Shown here piece by piece: positions 23,001 through 34,446 of a stretch of DNA of 64,000 nucleotides. This DNA comes from Litsea cubeba (taxonomy: Eukaryota > Streptophyta > Magnoliopsida > Laurales > Lauraceae). The notes beneath the pieces were generated by a model, which was not told the DNA's origin, searched no databases, and saw only the letters and a list, made by a program, of their open reading frames with translations. Location: assembly GCA_012931725.1 (NCBI GenBank), contig CM022948.1:67120423-67184422 (forward strand). Direction: 5' to 3'. A program made the translations under genes and the position numbers. Each line of letters opens with the position of its first letter. Positions within the stretch are counted from its first letter, which is position 1.

Positions 23001-25384
23001 AACCATTGAAGAACTCTCCCCTTCCTTGAGTGGCGACTAAACATTTCCATTGAAAAACAGAGAAACAAGAACAAAGCTGAAAATATAACAGAAAAACAAC
23101 TTGGTATATCAGTCTTGCAGCCAACAGAGCTACAAAACCGCAACAACAGAGGAAGCACTAAAGAATAAAGATCACTCCAAGATAACTATTATTTGGTGAT
23201 CTCTTATTGAACCCCCACAGAATTCTCTTCCCTTAAAATATGCTTTAAACTCCATTAGCAAAGGTCTACAGAGACATTTAATATACTTAGAAATGAGTGT
23301 CGATGGGCAGTCTGAATTCTTTAGGACCTCCTCAATAACGTCCATCAAATCAGTCTTCACCTCAGTGGGCTTGAAAAGGAAGAAAAAATCCTGACAGCCT
23401 GTGCGATGCTCAAACCTCTAAATAGACCACAATAATACAGATCCCTTTTTCTTCAACAGAGAGCTTTCCCCATGCCTGTCTGACACAGTTTGCCTCTAGA
23501 GATGCATTGAAATTGAACTTAAAACTCCCTAAAGGGTCCACACTCCACAACTCCATCAGAAACACAAGACCACAGTGGAAAGGGGTGTCTACTCTTACAC
23601 AGCTGCCTAGGATCGACCCTGGGCAGGTAGGTTATACCACATATAGTGTACCAATTGCCAAATAAATAACTAAAAGGATCCACAACTCATTATCTTCAGC
23701 TTTCTAATCTTAGGAGATTGAACTGAAGATAATGATTCCCAAGAGGATAACAAACAATAGTGAGTCAAGTGAGAAAAAATATTTCCCAGTAGCCACAGAC
23801 CATTTCACCACCCTCAAATTTTATTTTTACCACGCCAACATCAGCCTCCTCCCCTCAAATATCGTACAATTCCTTTCCTTCCAAAATTGACCAAACCACC
23901 AATGAAAACAACATCCTACACATGCTTCATCCTACCACCTGAGAATGGGCAGCCAACCAAGATTAGAGAACATCACACAGGTTTTGGGGAACACAAAAGA
24001 CCTCAAAACACAGGAGTCTCACACACACAGCAACAGAGTTTTAGAATTTAATAACGAAGTGGTCACTGCTCTCAGTACTCATTAGCATTATTGCCCATGG
24101 GAAAAATATCAGAAATTAACTCCATCGTAGTGCCCCTTCATCTAAATTTTATCAATGATAGAGGCTTTCTACTCTCTTGTGACAACCACCCAAGACAACG
24201 CCTCCACTTTGGGGCGAGCAAGGCCTATCCTAACAAGAGAACACGGGCTTAGAAATGGGCCTTGATTAAGGGCCTCCAATAAAGACTTCAAGACTTCTGT
24301 AAAAGACACTGTTCCAATACTCGCACATAGGTCTCATCCCTGAAAATGAAAATAGAGGTTTGCAGACTCAACAAAGACATACTTTGGACTCTTCTGACTC
24401 AGACAACGATCTCTAATAACAAACAACGTAGACAACCATACCTCTCAATCATTCATAATAATGATAAAATGCTATGCTACAGGACGGAGACTTTTAAGGC
24501 CTGTTACTTTAGCAGAATTCGGAGAATTCTTTTGTGGAGAAATTAAAACTTCTCCAAATGCTGTCCCCCAAATGGAATTCCAAAACCCTCAAGGCCAAAG
24601 AAGCATTTGTAAATGCTAAGGATGCCAGAATTTAGAGAACTCAGAAGGATATTTGTGACTTGTCAGGCAGTTGGAATTCAGAATTCTTGCAAAGAAACAT
24701 AGCATTTATAAATGCCAAGGGGACAACCATACTATCAATATCAGAAATTCCCAACATCACAAATTCTCGTCAGGAATGCTGCTAAAGAAACAAGCCCTAA
24801 ATGGACAAACTTTCACCCATACATCTTCCCAACAGCTTACCGTCTGTCCTTGAATAATAACATATCTCACCCCTTCTCTAAAGACCCAACATTGAGGACT
24901 CATTAACCAACCTAAAATGACATCCCCACAAACCCAACATTTTATTTACCAAGTGACTCAACAAGGTACCATGCCAGCTGGCCTTCCCTAAACAAATTGT
25001 AATGATTTTTATTCTAGAGCCCTTCCTTGTCTTCCCATATATCTTCTTAACAAAGCCCTACACTTGTCTCAATTACCTATTCCCAGAACTTCACAACATT
25101 TTTCCAGTTAATCAGATATAATGCCTTATCATAAGAAACTCTCTGCAATCTCTCTAGCATCTCTTCAACTAGGGGTCTTTTAAAGAGAAATTTAATTAAT
25201 CGGAAAGTTCGCAAGAGTAACATACTAACATTACTAAGAGTTACGCAGGGCCATAAAGATAGCTACTGTCTACACAAAGTGGTGAGCTTTCTTACAAATT
25301 GGTAATGATCAAGTCCCAAACGGCTTTATATCTTATGTTGGCGCCCAACTGATAGTACCAGATATGTAAATATGTAAAAGACCA
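23001..25384. other. Intergenic, no gene recognised
   Basis: AT-rich. A short GCTGCCTAGGATCGACCC stretch at about 23600-23640 could be SINE debris. Two AGAATTC-rich patches (24510-24780) look like old repeat DNA. No gene is supported. Confidence 0.5.
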
Positions 25385-25524
25385 AGAACAAACAACACAA
25401 TTCATCTGTCCACTACCATTGCATCATTCGCTCCAACTCCCAACATAGAGACAGAGAACAAACAACACAATTCATCTGTCCACTAACCATTGCATCATTC
25501 ACTCCAACACCCACCATAGACACT
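25385..25524. repeat. 70-bp tandem duplication
   Basis: AGAACAAACAACACAATTCA begins at 25385 and at 25455; the two copies differ at a few positions and by one base in length. Confidence 0.8.
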
Positions 25525-27317
25525 CTCCGCCACTTTGATCGAAGATCAATGGATTGGGGATCCAAACCTCAAGTGCAATACAACATTTAAAGAGGTAGTA
25601 GTAAAAAATTAATTACTTCGAACTCAACAGGGGAATTTTGAAAGAAAAAGGAAAAAACAAAAACCACTTTCAAGCTGACATTCATGTCACCCTACTTGTA
25701 CAACTTCAGGAGACATGCATATGAGATGTTGTGTTTGACTTTTCAAATGGTTGATGCCCAGCTATTTACTGGACCAGAGGGCCAGTACAATATATAGCAT
25801 CCACTTCCTGAACAATATGCATCAAACCCTCCATAACAATCATAATTATTTTTTTCTATTATTGGTAACAGTAGGATTATATTACGAAAAAAGAGTACAC
25901 AAGATGGAATAAGAGCTACTATAATAATCATAAGATTCAGGCACTAGTCATCCATCTTTGCAGATGCGTTTCTTCTAAATCTATCATTCATACAATATCC
26001 AGGAAAAAATAATCCCCTTGATGCTTGTCTCTAGCTACAGATTGATCCTTTTCTAGAACACTAACCTTAATATCCCACTAGTACACAATTAACAATGGAT
26101 CTCCAACCTAAGCTCACAAAATAAGAAACAATCCTAGCCTTACATGCCATCCCTTACAAAGTATCCTAGCCCTACACAATACACACGCCATCCATCTACA
26201 GACTATGGCAAAATAACAAAAACTGGAAAACCTCTGATAACCTCCATTAGACATTCTATTTTGCTCATCAACTTTCTTATCGTATTAACGCCCACAATTA
26301 TGAGTTAGACTTTCATTGACACCTTTCCTTGGCATTTCTCAACTCAAAAATAGAAATAACAGGCAAGTAAGCACGCAAGGAACCAGGTTAACAAAATCAT
26401 CTGATAGTGAAGATTTTCAAGGAAATAGATAATTTTTAGGGCTTGTTTGTGTGTGCTGTGGTAGCTCTTCAAAATTTGAAGCATTGCAGGGAATTGAAAC
26501 GTAGAGGAATCATAATGAAGTGGCGCTCTTCTTTTCTACAATACAGTGGAATTCTCTTTTTCGATGTGAGGGGTCAGAACGATGATTTTGGTGGCACGTT
26601 AGGAACTCTCACTCAGTAGACATGCCCAAACAAACCATAGAAGTGATTGTTCAAGACTATGTTACCTACCTTTTTTTCCCAGTAAAATATAGGATAAGTT
26701 GTGACTTGATAATTTACAATATTTTCCAGGACAGAGTGGATAATGTTTTGCTGTCACTACACAAGGACAAGAAGTTTTTGAGGTTCTATATCAGCAACTT
26801 AACAAGTAATTTTCAATTATTGATCACTAAAAGTAGCAGGAACATATTTCAATGATAATGACATCTATGATCAATAATCTGAAATCCGATATTAGCAACC
26901 ACAATCTATGAATAAAATTTTAAAAATAAATAAATATAAATTATCAGAGCCAATAAAGAAAATGGCCTTGAATTACTGATCAGAAAAGAACACAAGTGGC
27001 AAAGAAAAAATAGTCTAAAGAACATCAATGGTCGAAACACCTGGACAGGTTATTGTATTCTGCCACAGACTCTCCCTTTGCAAATAAACCCAATTCACCA
27101 ATCAAAAATTCCCTTTCTTCTTTAGCAGACCACATGACTTGAATCTGCAACTTTGTGGTTGAAACATGCAGCAATATACCCGTTCACAAATGCTATGTGC
27201 TCTCATAAAAATCACAATTTTAAGAAAGAAACAAACAAAATTTTACCTTTGAATAAACAGAATATTCATCAGAAACCATCACATATCTAACAAACCCCCT
27301 CCAATACCAGACTAAAA
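25525..27317. other. Intergenic, 3' of the GeBP-like gene
   Basis: AT-rich, without recognisable genes. The last few hundred bases before 27318 would hold the 3' UTR of the GeBP-like gene, but no polyadenylation site can be fixed. Confidence 0.5.
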
Positions 27318-28619
27318 CTACACTTCTGACGACTTGACCAGATCATAAAACTGCTTAGTCAGGTCATAAGCGAGGCTAAGCCTCTCCATGTGGATATCTC
27401 TCTCCTTCAACTGCAACTTCCTCCACTCCAGATCCAACTCCTTCACCTGCGAGGGACTCATCAACTGAAATGCTCTTTTCACATCACTCTCGGACAACCC
27501 TGAGACCCTCGCAATCCCACTCCAAGGCAGTAACTCGTTCAAATGCGGATAAAGAACTGCCTCACTCTCTACTTCCTCAAGTAAGACATCATCATTCTGC
27601 CAATTCTTCTGTCTCCTCTTCACATTGCCACCACATTTTTTCTCCGTGGTCGACATCCTCTTATTCGCATTGCCACCGTCTTTTTCCTCCGTGTTCAATG
27701 AATCAACCCCATTACCATTCTCCACTTCAATGTCATCATCACCATCATCATCATCTTCGAATGTAGGATCGTTTTCACCCCATAACTTCTTTGAAAGCTG
27801 ATACTTTAATTTGTGGTGGGGTTTAGAAAAGATTGGTTTCATTCCCTCCCTCGCTTTCTTCGATTGGGTCCTATACTTCTCTCTCGTATAAATAATCTTT
27901 CCATCCAGCTGCCTCCTGGTCACTTTGACAGTTAGCAATTTATTGATAAATCGATGGAACCCATCCTTATCAGAAGATGCATCAGAGTATCCTCTTTCCG
28001 CGAATTCCATCATGCCCTTGAGAAGGGTGATCTCATCCTGAGGGCGCCACCAGCAGCCCGGCTGCTTACTCTCCACACCCGCTTTATCGCAGGCGCCCAG
28101 TTTCTGCTTCTTCGAGCCATTCTCATTTGCTTCAGCAGCTGCCTGGGGGCGTTTGCGAGAGGGGGCGGCTCCGTCTGAATTCGTTTGGGGTTTCTTGGCT
28201 TTTGGGTCCCGGTCAAGTTTCTTAGAGGAGATGGGTTTCTTGGATTTCAGCGATTGCAAGGAAGATTCAGAGCTAGAGCCCGATGCTGAGTCTTGTTCAT
28301 AGTCTGAATCTTCTTCTTGTTGTTGTTCTTTCTGCTTTGTGGGTTGAGTGGGTTTTGATATTGTTGCAATGTACTTGGCCTTTTCAGTTTCAGAATCTTC
28401 TGTTTCTTCATCATCTTCTTCTCGATCGATTTCTTCTTCTTCTTCAGTGGAGGAGGAGGAGGAGGAGGAGGAGGAGGATGCAGTGTGGGCTTGATTGGAG
28501 TGGGAAGTGAGTTTGTTGGAGTTGGGTTTTTGGGAGAAGGGTTGAGAAGAAATAAGAGTTGAGATTTCTTCTTCTTCTTCGGGGGCTTTGGGAGGTAAAG
28601 GCATGTGCTTCTTCGGCAT
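27318..28619 (-). CDS. GeBP/GPL-family (DUF573) transcription factor, intronless
   Basis: A 433-residue single-exon protein. Residues 14-125 are low-complexity acidic and Ser-rich (poly-Ser 48-57, Glu runs), followed by Lys/Arg-rich stretches that could be nuclear signals (SRKRP near 154, SKKQKL near 169). Residues 189-281 form the DUF573 domain of the GLABROUS1-enhancer-binding family: CWWRPQDEITLLKGMMEF, then the FINKLL segment, RRQLDGKI and the KLW end. A second acidic stretch (288-300) precedes a C-terminal helical region (about 388-428), where this family carries a leucine-zipper-like dimerisation segment. The family acts in the nucleus as DNA-binding regulators linked to trichome and cytokinin responses; targets here are unknown. 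Lack of introns is usual for the family. The start is the first ATG after a purine/pyrimidine leader. Confidence 0.9.
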   Translation of the reverse strand: MPKKHMPLPPKAPEEEEEISTLISSQPFSQKPNSNKLTSHSNQAHTASSSSSSSSSSTEEEEEIDREEDDEETEDSETEKAKYIATISKPTQPTKQKEQQQEEDSDYEQDSASGSSSESSLQSLKSKKPISSKKLDRDPKAKKPQTNSDGAAPSRKRPQAAAEANENGSKKQKLGACDKAGVESKQPGCWWRPQDEITLLKGMMEFAERGYSDASSDKDGFHRFINKLLTVKVTRRQLDGKIIYTREKYRTQSKKAREGMKPIFSKPHHKLKYQLSKKLWGENDPTFEDDDDGDDDIEVENGNGVDSLNTEEKDGGNANKRMSTTEKKCGGNVKRRQKNWQNDDVLLEEVESEAVLYPHLNELLPWSGIARVSGLSESDVKRAFQLMSPSQVKELDLEWRKLQLKERDIHMERLSLAYDLTKQFYDLVKSSEV

Positions 28620-28642
28620 CTCTTCTTCTTGTTTATTTATTT

Positions 28643-28672
28643 GAGAGAGAGAGAGAGAGAGAGAAAGAGAGA
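28643..28672. repeat. (GA)n microsatellite in 5' leader
   Basis: About 15 GA units (CT on the coding strand), 24 bp upstream of the GeBP-like start codon. Pyrimidine tracts of this kind are common in plant 5' UTRs. Confidence 0.85.
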
Positions 28673-28919
28673 TTTTAGATGGGGTTTTAGAAAAAGAGGG
28701 AGAGGGAGGGAAGGAATGAAGTAGAGAAACAGAAAGAGGCGGGTTTTTAAGCTAGGGTTTAGGAGGAGGGGGTATGACTATGAAGTTTGAAGGTGGAGAA
28801 AATTCTGTGGAGAAAATTCTAAATGCACCACCCACTTCATATGCTTTGCTTAGAATACTATAAAATTATTACCAAAATACCTATATCCAAAATTCTGATT
28901 ATACCATTTATGCACGGAT

Positions 28920-30883
28920 ATGTATAATATGTCGAGCAAAATAAAAAGGCAAAATTAGCGAAAGATCCCTATAAGTGAATGTATCAAGCCTCCAGTCCGA
29001 GGAAAAACTTTTTAAGGCCTATGGTCCATGCATCTGGACATATTGCGGCAAGAGGTCCCTGAATACATTTTTTATGACAAATTTACCCTTTCAAACGTTT
29101 TAGCATCAAATTTTGAAATTTGAAATTTTAAAATTTGTATTATCCCTTTTCTTTTAGAGTGGTGTTTTCTGGATCGAGCATCGTCAAATTGCTGCACGTT
29201 GTCTTCATTGCAGAAAAGAGAGATCAGTTCTGATCTCAGTGGGTCACACTGATCAAGGATTTCCGTTTTGGGGAGATCTTGAAGAAGCAGATAGTAGAGA
29301 TCGGCTTTGATCTTAGGGTTTGCGGGCGATTCACGATCGAGATTGGGTTTAATCCCAGAGAAGAGATCATCTGGATCTCTTGATTTCCACGCGATCAACG
29401 GTAAAGATCGTCACATCACTATTCCCGGTTTGGACTCGGACTCGCCGCACTGTTGCAGACCAGGTTCTGTTACATAACCAAACAGGGGAGAAGAAGGGGA
29501 TTCACTCAGTTTGTTCTTTAGGTTATGGTTCGCCGGAACCGGAGAAGAAGGAAGTCGCAGCAGTCGTCGTCGGCTCGCCATCTCCGAAGAACGCAGATCT
29601 CACCGGACAGCAGTTTGGATTTTGTGATTTGCTGAAACCGCTGCAACCGTCACGCCTCTGTCCCATCGCTGCACGATCACACCCGTCGCCGGAGATTGTC
29701 GTCCTCATCGTCGTTGTCGTCTTTCCAGTCCGACCGCCCGCACATCGTCGCCGCGGAAGACAACTGCAGAAGAGATTGGGTGATGCGTTCTCTGTTCCCT
29801 GTAGCAGTGAACAAAAATCGAAGGGAAGGAGACAAAGTTCTGGGCCAAGTCAGGTCCAGACTTGGGTCAGGTCTGGCCCGCCCACCAGATAGCAGAAAAG
29901 AACGCAATTTTGTTTAGGGAAGAAGAATACCGGTTTTTTTTGGTCAATTTCAGATCCAGGTTGGGCACATTGCCGGAGACGCCTCGTTTGGACCCCACAT
30001 CGACGGAGAGGGGAGTTGTTGTTCAAGTTTATTCTAATTTTTGTCAAATTTATCTGAGTGTTGTTCAAATTTATTTGTTTTTCTGACATATTTCTTTGTG
30101 TTTTTGGTAAATTTATCTGAGTTTTTTTCAAATTTTATGAGTTTTTGGTAAATTTATCTGAGTTTTGTTCAAATTTATCTGAGTTTTTGTTAATTTTATC
30201 TGAGTGTTGTTCAAATTTATCTATTTTCTGTCATATTTCTTTGTATTTTTGGTAAATTTAACTGAATTTTTTAGCAAATTTATTTACATTTTTTGAAATC
30301 TATATGTGTTTTTAAATTTATTTGCGTCTTTTGAAATTTATTTGTATCTTTTCAAATTTATTACGTTTTTTAAAATTATGGCAACTTTTAAAATTTATTT
30401 TCGTTATTTTAAATTTATTTGTATTTTTTGAAATTTTCTTTGGATCTTTTGAGATTTATTTGAGTCTTTTGAAATTTATTTATACTTTCTGAAATTTATT
30501 TGGATATTTTGAAACTTATTTGCATCTTTTTAAATTTATTTGCGTTATTTGATTATATATTTCTTTTTTTTAACTTATTGCATTTTTTGAATTTATTTCA
30601 TTTTTTAAAATTTATTTTCTTTATTTTGAAACTTAGATGTGTGTTTTTAGAATTTATTTGAAAATCTGGGGATTCCATTAATCGTGGGCAATTAAATGTT
30701 AGTTGACCATTATTAAAGGGATATCCCACTAATCGTAGGATATGATTTTGAACAAAGTGTAAATTAGACATTTTAGGTCTTCAAATTTGAAAAAAGGACC
30801 TATCACACTATTAAAAAAAAGATTGTGGATCTAAAGCAATAAAGTGAAATGTTCAGGGACTCGTCGCCGAATGCCCCAAAAAA
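28920..30883. mobile_element. Direct-repeat-bounded insertion, possible Pack-MULE
   Basis: The 12-bp direct repeat TTATGCACGGAT occurs at 28908-28919 and 30884-30895, bounding 1964 bp. Near both ends are inverted, diverged copies of a GCGR(C)-A-AG-TCCCT motif (28958 and 29044 on the left, about 30860 inverted on the right), resembling Mutator-like TIRs. The interior changes sharply to a GC-rich block (29140-30000) with long open frames on both strands that I cannot assign, then a T-rich repeat block. This composition fits a gene-fragment-carrying TIR element. The TIRs do not start directly at the repeats, so the boundaries remain tentative. Confidence 0.4.
30025..30665. repeat. Degenerate AAATTTAT(C/T)TG repeats
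   Basis: About 20 imperfect units of 20-35 bp such as TTCAAATTTATCTGAGTTTT and TTTTGAAATTTATTTG run in tandem. The strand is strongly T-biased. They lie just inside the right end of the 28.9-30.9 kb candidate element, where subterminal repeats are expected. Confidence 0.7.
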
Positions 30884-30895
30884 TTATGCACGGAT

Positions 30896-31406
30896 CACGT
30901 GAACATATTTTTTATTTTGAGGTTCCTTTTTAAGACGGAAGAGGAGAAGATGAGAAGAGGAGGAAGAAGAGGGAAGAGAAAAGGGGGAAGAGGAGAAGGG
31001 GCAGTTCTCGAAAAATTTGTAGGTGAGCTCAGCAAAAAGGGGTAGCTTATATTTTTAATATGGTGAGCTCAGAATGTGGGTGGGAAATTGAATTCGGATC
31101 GTCTGATGATGTTTGGTGAATTCCAGTCCCTCCCAATGTAATGTGGCAAGGAAGCTTTCAAAGAGGAAAGCGAATTAAAAAGTAACTTTCCAAGAGGTTT
31201 GTGGAAAGTTAGAAAACTTATGTTTTCTGTTTTCTTTTTTCTTTTCCTTTGGCCTTTTTGGAAATTGCAAAAAACTTGAGAGTTTTTATGAGAATCTCCC
31301 TTTAAAAATCCATTTTTTCTTAGATACATTGGAGGCCCTCATGCCCTCTTTAGTATCTCTTTAATTTTTCTGAAAATCTCTCTTAGATTTTCCTACAGTC
31401 TTTTTA
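30896..31406. other. Intergenic, no gene recognised
   Basis: A purine-rich stretch (30935-31000) and AT-rich remainder; no gene. Confidence 0.5.
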
Positions 31407-31790
31407 TTAAAACCAAACATTTTAAGGATTTTTTATCAAAAATATTATTAAAAAAGTCCACTAATTTGTAATTAACAATAATAGCAACATAGGCACGTGC
31501 TAAGCGTGGGCCAAAAGAAGACTAGGTTATTTATAAAAGTTAGATTGCAATATTAATGCTATCTAGATTTGGAATTAGTATATATAGAAGAATAATAATT
31601 AAAACCAAACATTTTAAGGATTTTTATCAAAAATATTATTAAAAAAGTCCACTAATTTGTAATTAACAATACTAGCAACATAGGCACGTGCTAAGCGTGG
31701 GCCAAAAGAAGAATAGGTTATTTATAAAAGTTAGATTGCAATATTAATGCTATCTAGATTTGGAATTAGTATACATAGAAGAATAATAAA
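31407..31790. repeat. 192-bp tandem duplication
   Basis: TTAAAACCAAACATTTTAAG and the following roughly 190 bp, including GGCACGTGCTAAGCGTGGGC, recur directly (start points 31411 and 31603 for AACCAAACAT). Only a handful of differences are visible, so the duplication is recent. Confidence 0.88.
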
Positions 31791-31997
31791 TAATAAAATA
31801 GAGAGTAATGATGTGAATTATTGAATGCTATTATATTGCCATTCAATGAACTTACTACACATTTTGGCTCCTTCAGAAAATTGAATTATTGAAAATCTTG
31901 AACGGGAATATAGATAGATATATTGTCATTATAATATAAAATTCGTGATGCAGAGATTTTCAGCAATTTCCATTTGCAAATGTTGCACTTCTCCTTA

Positions 31998-32105
31998 GGG
32001 CCCGTTTGGTAACTTGACTAGTAAAGTTAAGTCATCATAAACATCACATCAAAAGCACTTTTTCTCAAAACTCCCTCCAACTTTTCCAACAAAAAGTTTG
32101 GAGTA
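31998..32105. mobile_element. Truncated hAT-like MITE, family B
   Basis: GGGCCCGTTTGGTAACTTGA starts a segment matching the left ends of the copies at 54290 and 55625 (AGTAAAGTTAAG, CACATCAAAAG, TTTCTC). GGGCCCGTTTGG is a frequent terminus of plant hAT-type MITEs. The right half is missing. Confidence 0.45.
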
Positions 32106-32689
32106 GGTTCGAGTAAACCCAAATCCATCCCGTCTCAAGTTTGCATGGAAAAGAGTGGTAGAGTTCGAACGCACAATCTTATATTCACACATACCTTAAG
32201 TTAATATCCCAACACCACTTGAACCATACGAACTTTATATATAATTTTAGTAATAAATAAATATAAATTATATAGATAAGACACAACGGGTTACATCAAC
32301 AAAACCCAAAACCGCCCCGTTCCAAAAATACCAATACTATACTACCATTAATCCGAGAAGATCGGGGTGGGTCCCCATTTAAACATGACCGTTGCCATCC
32401 CTACTTTTCCTTGCTTGTGCTTAATTTGTGGCATGGTGTGCTAGTTTTAGGTGAGGCTAACATGATAAATGAATGATTGAAGAAGGACAGTGTTGGTTAT
32501 TATCTGTCTTGACAAATAGAATATTGATAATTCGTATTTGGAGTTGTATGATTACATTTTACATGAGTCTAATCGGTGCTAGGGCCACATATGCATCGAT
32601 TGAAGTCAAGTGCTCATCATTGAAAGTATATGTTTTTTATGTTTAATCTTGAAATTTTATGTTTAATCTTGAAACATGTTGAACATGTT
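32106..32689. other. Intergenic, 5' flank of tRNA gene
   Basis: AT-rich, no gene. A tandem pair TTTATGTTTAATCTTGAAA lies at 32636-32672, just upstream of the tRNA. Confidence 0.5.
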
Positions 32690-32774
32690 GTCAGGATGGC
32701 CGAGTGGTCAAAGGCGCCAGACTCAAGTTCTGGTCCTCGTGAGAGGGCGTGGGTTTCAAATCCCACTTCTGACA
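32690..32774 (+). tRNA. tRNA-Leu(CAA)
   Basis: An 85-nt cloverleaf with a long variable arm (class II). The acceptor stem is GTCAGGA pairing with TTCTGAC, and the discriminator base is A. Box A is TGGCCGAGTGG in the D arm. The anticodon stem is CCAGA/TCTGG with loop CTCAAGT, giving anticodon CAA (reads UUG). The variable arm follows, then a T arm GTGGGTTTCAAATCCCAC carrying box B (GGTTTCAAATCC, where the consensus has GGTTCGA). No intron. Position 54-56 reads TTTCAAA instead of TTCGAA, a small departure in box B, but all stems pair, so the gene looks intact. Confidence 0.93.
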
Positions 32775-32781
32775 CGAACTA

Positions 32782-32786
32782 TTTTT
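32782..32786 (+). terminator. Pol III termination T-run
   Basis: Five T residues begin 8 nt after the tRNA 3' end, the usual position of a Pol III terminator. Confidence 0.75.
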
Positions 32787-32789
32787 AAT

Positions 32790-33470
32790 GAGTTTTTCAT
32801 TTTTTTTTGGCTCAGCCCAGATCCAATAATGGCCCTCTTCTGTTTTTAATTTTTTTATGGGTAATGAGGTTTTTCATTTTTTTTTTCTGGCTCAGCCCGG
32901 ATCCAATAATGGCCCTCTTTGTTTTTCATTTTTTATGGGTAATGAGGTTTTTCATTTTTTTTATGGCTCAGCCCAGATCCAATAATGGTCCTCTATGTTT
33001 TTCATTTTTTGATGGGTCATGAGTGTTTTTTGGCTCAGCCCAGATCCAATAATCCCACTTCTGACACGAACTATTTTTAATGAGTTTTTCATTTTTTTTT
33101 TGGCTCAGCCCAGATCCAATAATGGCCCTCTTCTGTTTTTAATTTTTTTTATGGGTAATGAGGTTTTTCATTTTTTTTTTCTGGCTCAGCCCGGATCCAA
33201 TAATGGCCCTCTTTGTTTTTCATTTTTTATGGGTAATGAGGTGTTTCATTTTTTTATGGCTCAGCCCAGATCCAATAATGGTCCTCTATGTTTTTCATTT
33301 TTTGATGGGTCATGAGGTTTTTTGGCTCAGCCCAGATCCAATAATGGCCCTATATGTTTTTCATTTTTTATGGGTAATGAGATTTTTCATTATTTTTATG
33401 GCTCAGCCCAGATCCAATAATGGTCCTCTATGTTTTTCACTTTTTATGGGTCAGCCTAGACCCAATAACG
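32790..33470. repeat. Tandem array with tRNA 3'-end in the higher-order unit
   Basis: Nine to ten imperfect 60-80 bp units carry GGCTCAGCCCAGATCCAATA, an ATGGYCCTCT segment, a TTTTTCATTTT stretch and ATGGGTAATGAGG. A higher-order period of 292 bp is visible: the block starting AATCCCACTTCTGACACGAA at 32759 (the tRNA T-arm/acceptor 3' half plus trailer) recurs at 33051, followed by the same series of subunits. The long frames reading AQPRSNNGPL are repeat artefacts. Confidence 0.88.
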
Positions 33471-34177
33471 ATTGTATTGGGATGATGTATGCTAGGTTGT
33501 TTCCAAGTTTTTTTGGTCTTTAAGGTTATCAATGGACTTATATATCCTATATCTAGGTCTATTTAGTCATGGGCTGAACATTCATTTGGATCCGACGGAC
33601 CGGATCCTAATCCGTGTTTAAGGTCTAAAATCTTAGCTTAAGCCCAATGGACTTTTATTAGACCTCTTTGTATTTTATATTGTATTATACACAATACAAA
33701 CACTATCCAACGGAAGGGGGAAAAAGAGTGATTTGTTTTCAACAATTGGCCAACTATGACCCCAATCTGATTTGTATATCAAAGTCAGTTTGATTGGTTG
33801 ATCACAATCATCTGGGAAGGGGAGAGCAACTATTTTCAGCATAAAAGTTAAAGGTTCAACCCTTAATCAGGACCGTCGAGTTTATCCTTACCTTTGATCA
33901 CTCCATCCACGACCAAATGATCATTTAGATCAAATGATCTCAAGAACATCCAGTCATTTGCCAATACAACACAATCAAAAGACCATCTAATATCCACTTT
34001 AAAGTCTCACCTTGGATTGTCCATCCTTCTCCAGAATGGGTTCATAGATATCCATCCAGCAACTTATTTAGGTATTGTCAGCCTGATATTTCCATGTGGA
34101 TTTAGATTATCAACATATCTCCTCTGTCTGCTCTCCCAGTGCCTTCAACCAAATTACTGTAACGACCAGTTTGTTGC
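33471..34177. other. Intergenic, no gene recognised
   Basis: AT-rich, without recognisable motifs. Confidence 0.5.
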
Positions 34178-34446
34178 ATTAAAATACATAGGTATTGAAT
34201 ACATGAGATATATATCACAAGTAGTTAAAAAAAAGACCATAGTTCAATTTGTAAAAATGGCCATCAAATAACCTTTCTTTTTATGAAAATAGAATCAAAC
34301 CAAGATGGGAATTCCCATCTTCTTTTGATTTTATTGCCATAAAATGAAAGGTTATTTGACGCTCATTTTGAAAGTTCACCTTTAGTCTTTATTTTTAACC
34401 ACTTGTAGCATAAATCCTATGTATTCAATTCCTCTGTATTCTAATA
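34178..34446. mobile_element. MITE, family A copy 2
   Basis: Inverted ends (ATTAAAATACATAGGTATTG on the left; reverse complement of the right ATTAGAATACAGAGGAATTG) extend inward through CACAAGTAGTTAAAA and CATCAAATAACCTTTC. The ends match the element at 21862-22178. The centre carries an additional palindromic stretch (AGATGGGAATTCCCATCT, 34301-34320 region). Confidence 0.7.

Noticed and set aside
27470..28510. Plus-strand frames opposite the GeBP-like gene
   Set aside because: Antisense shadows of its Ser, Glu and acidic codons.
29380..29892. 170-codon frame in the GC-rich block
   Set aside because: Unrecognised, overlapped by frames on the other strand, and inside a probable transposon. 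It may be captured gene DNA but is not supported as a gene.
32807..33523. Open frames encoding repeated AQPRSNNGPL peptides
   Set aside because: They are produced by the tandem array downstream of the tRNA and have no gene context.
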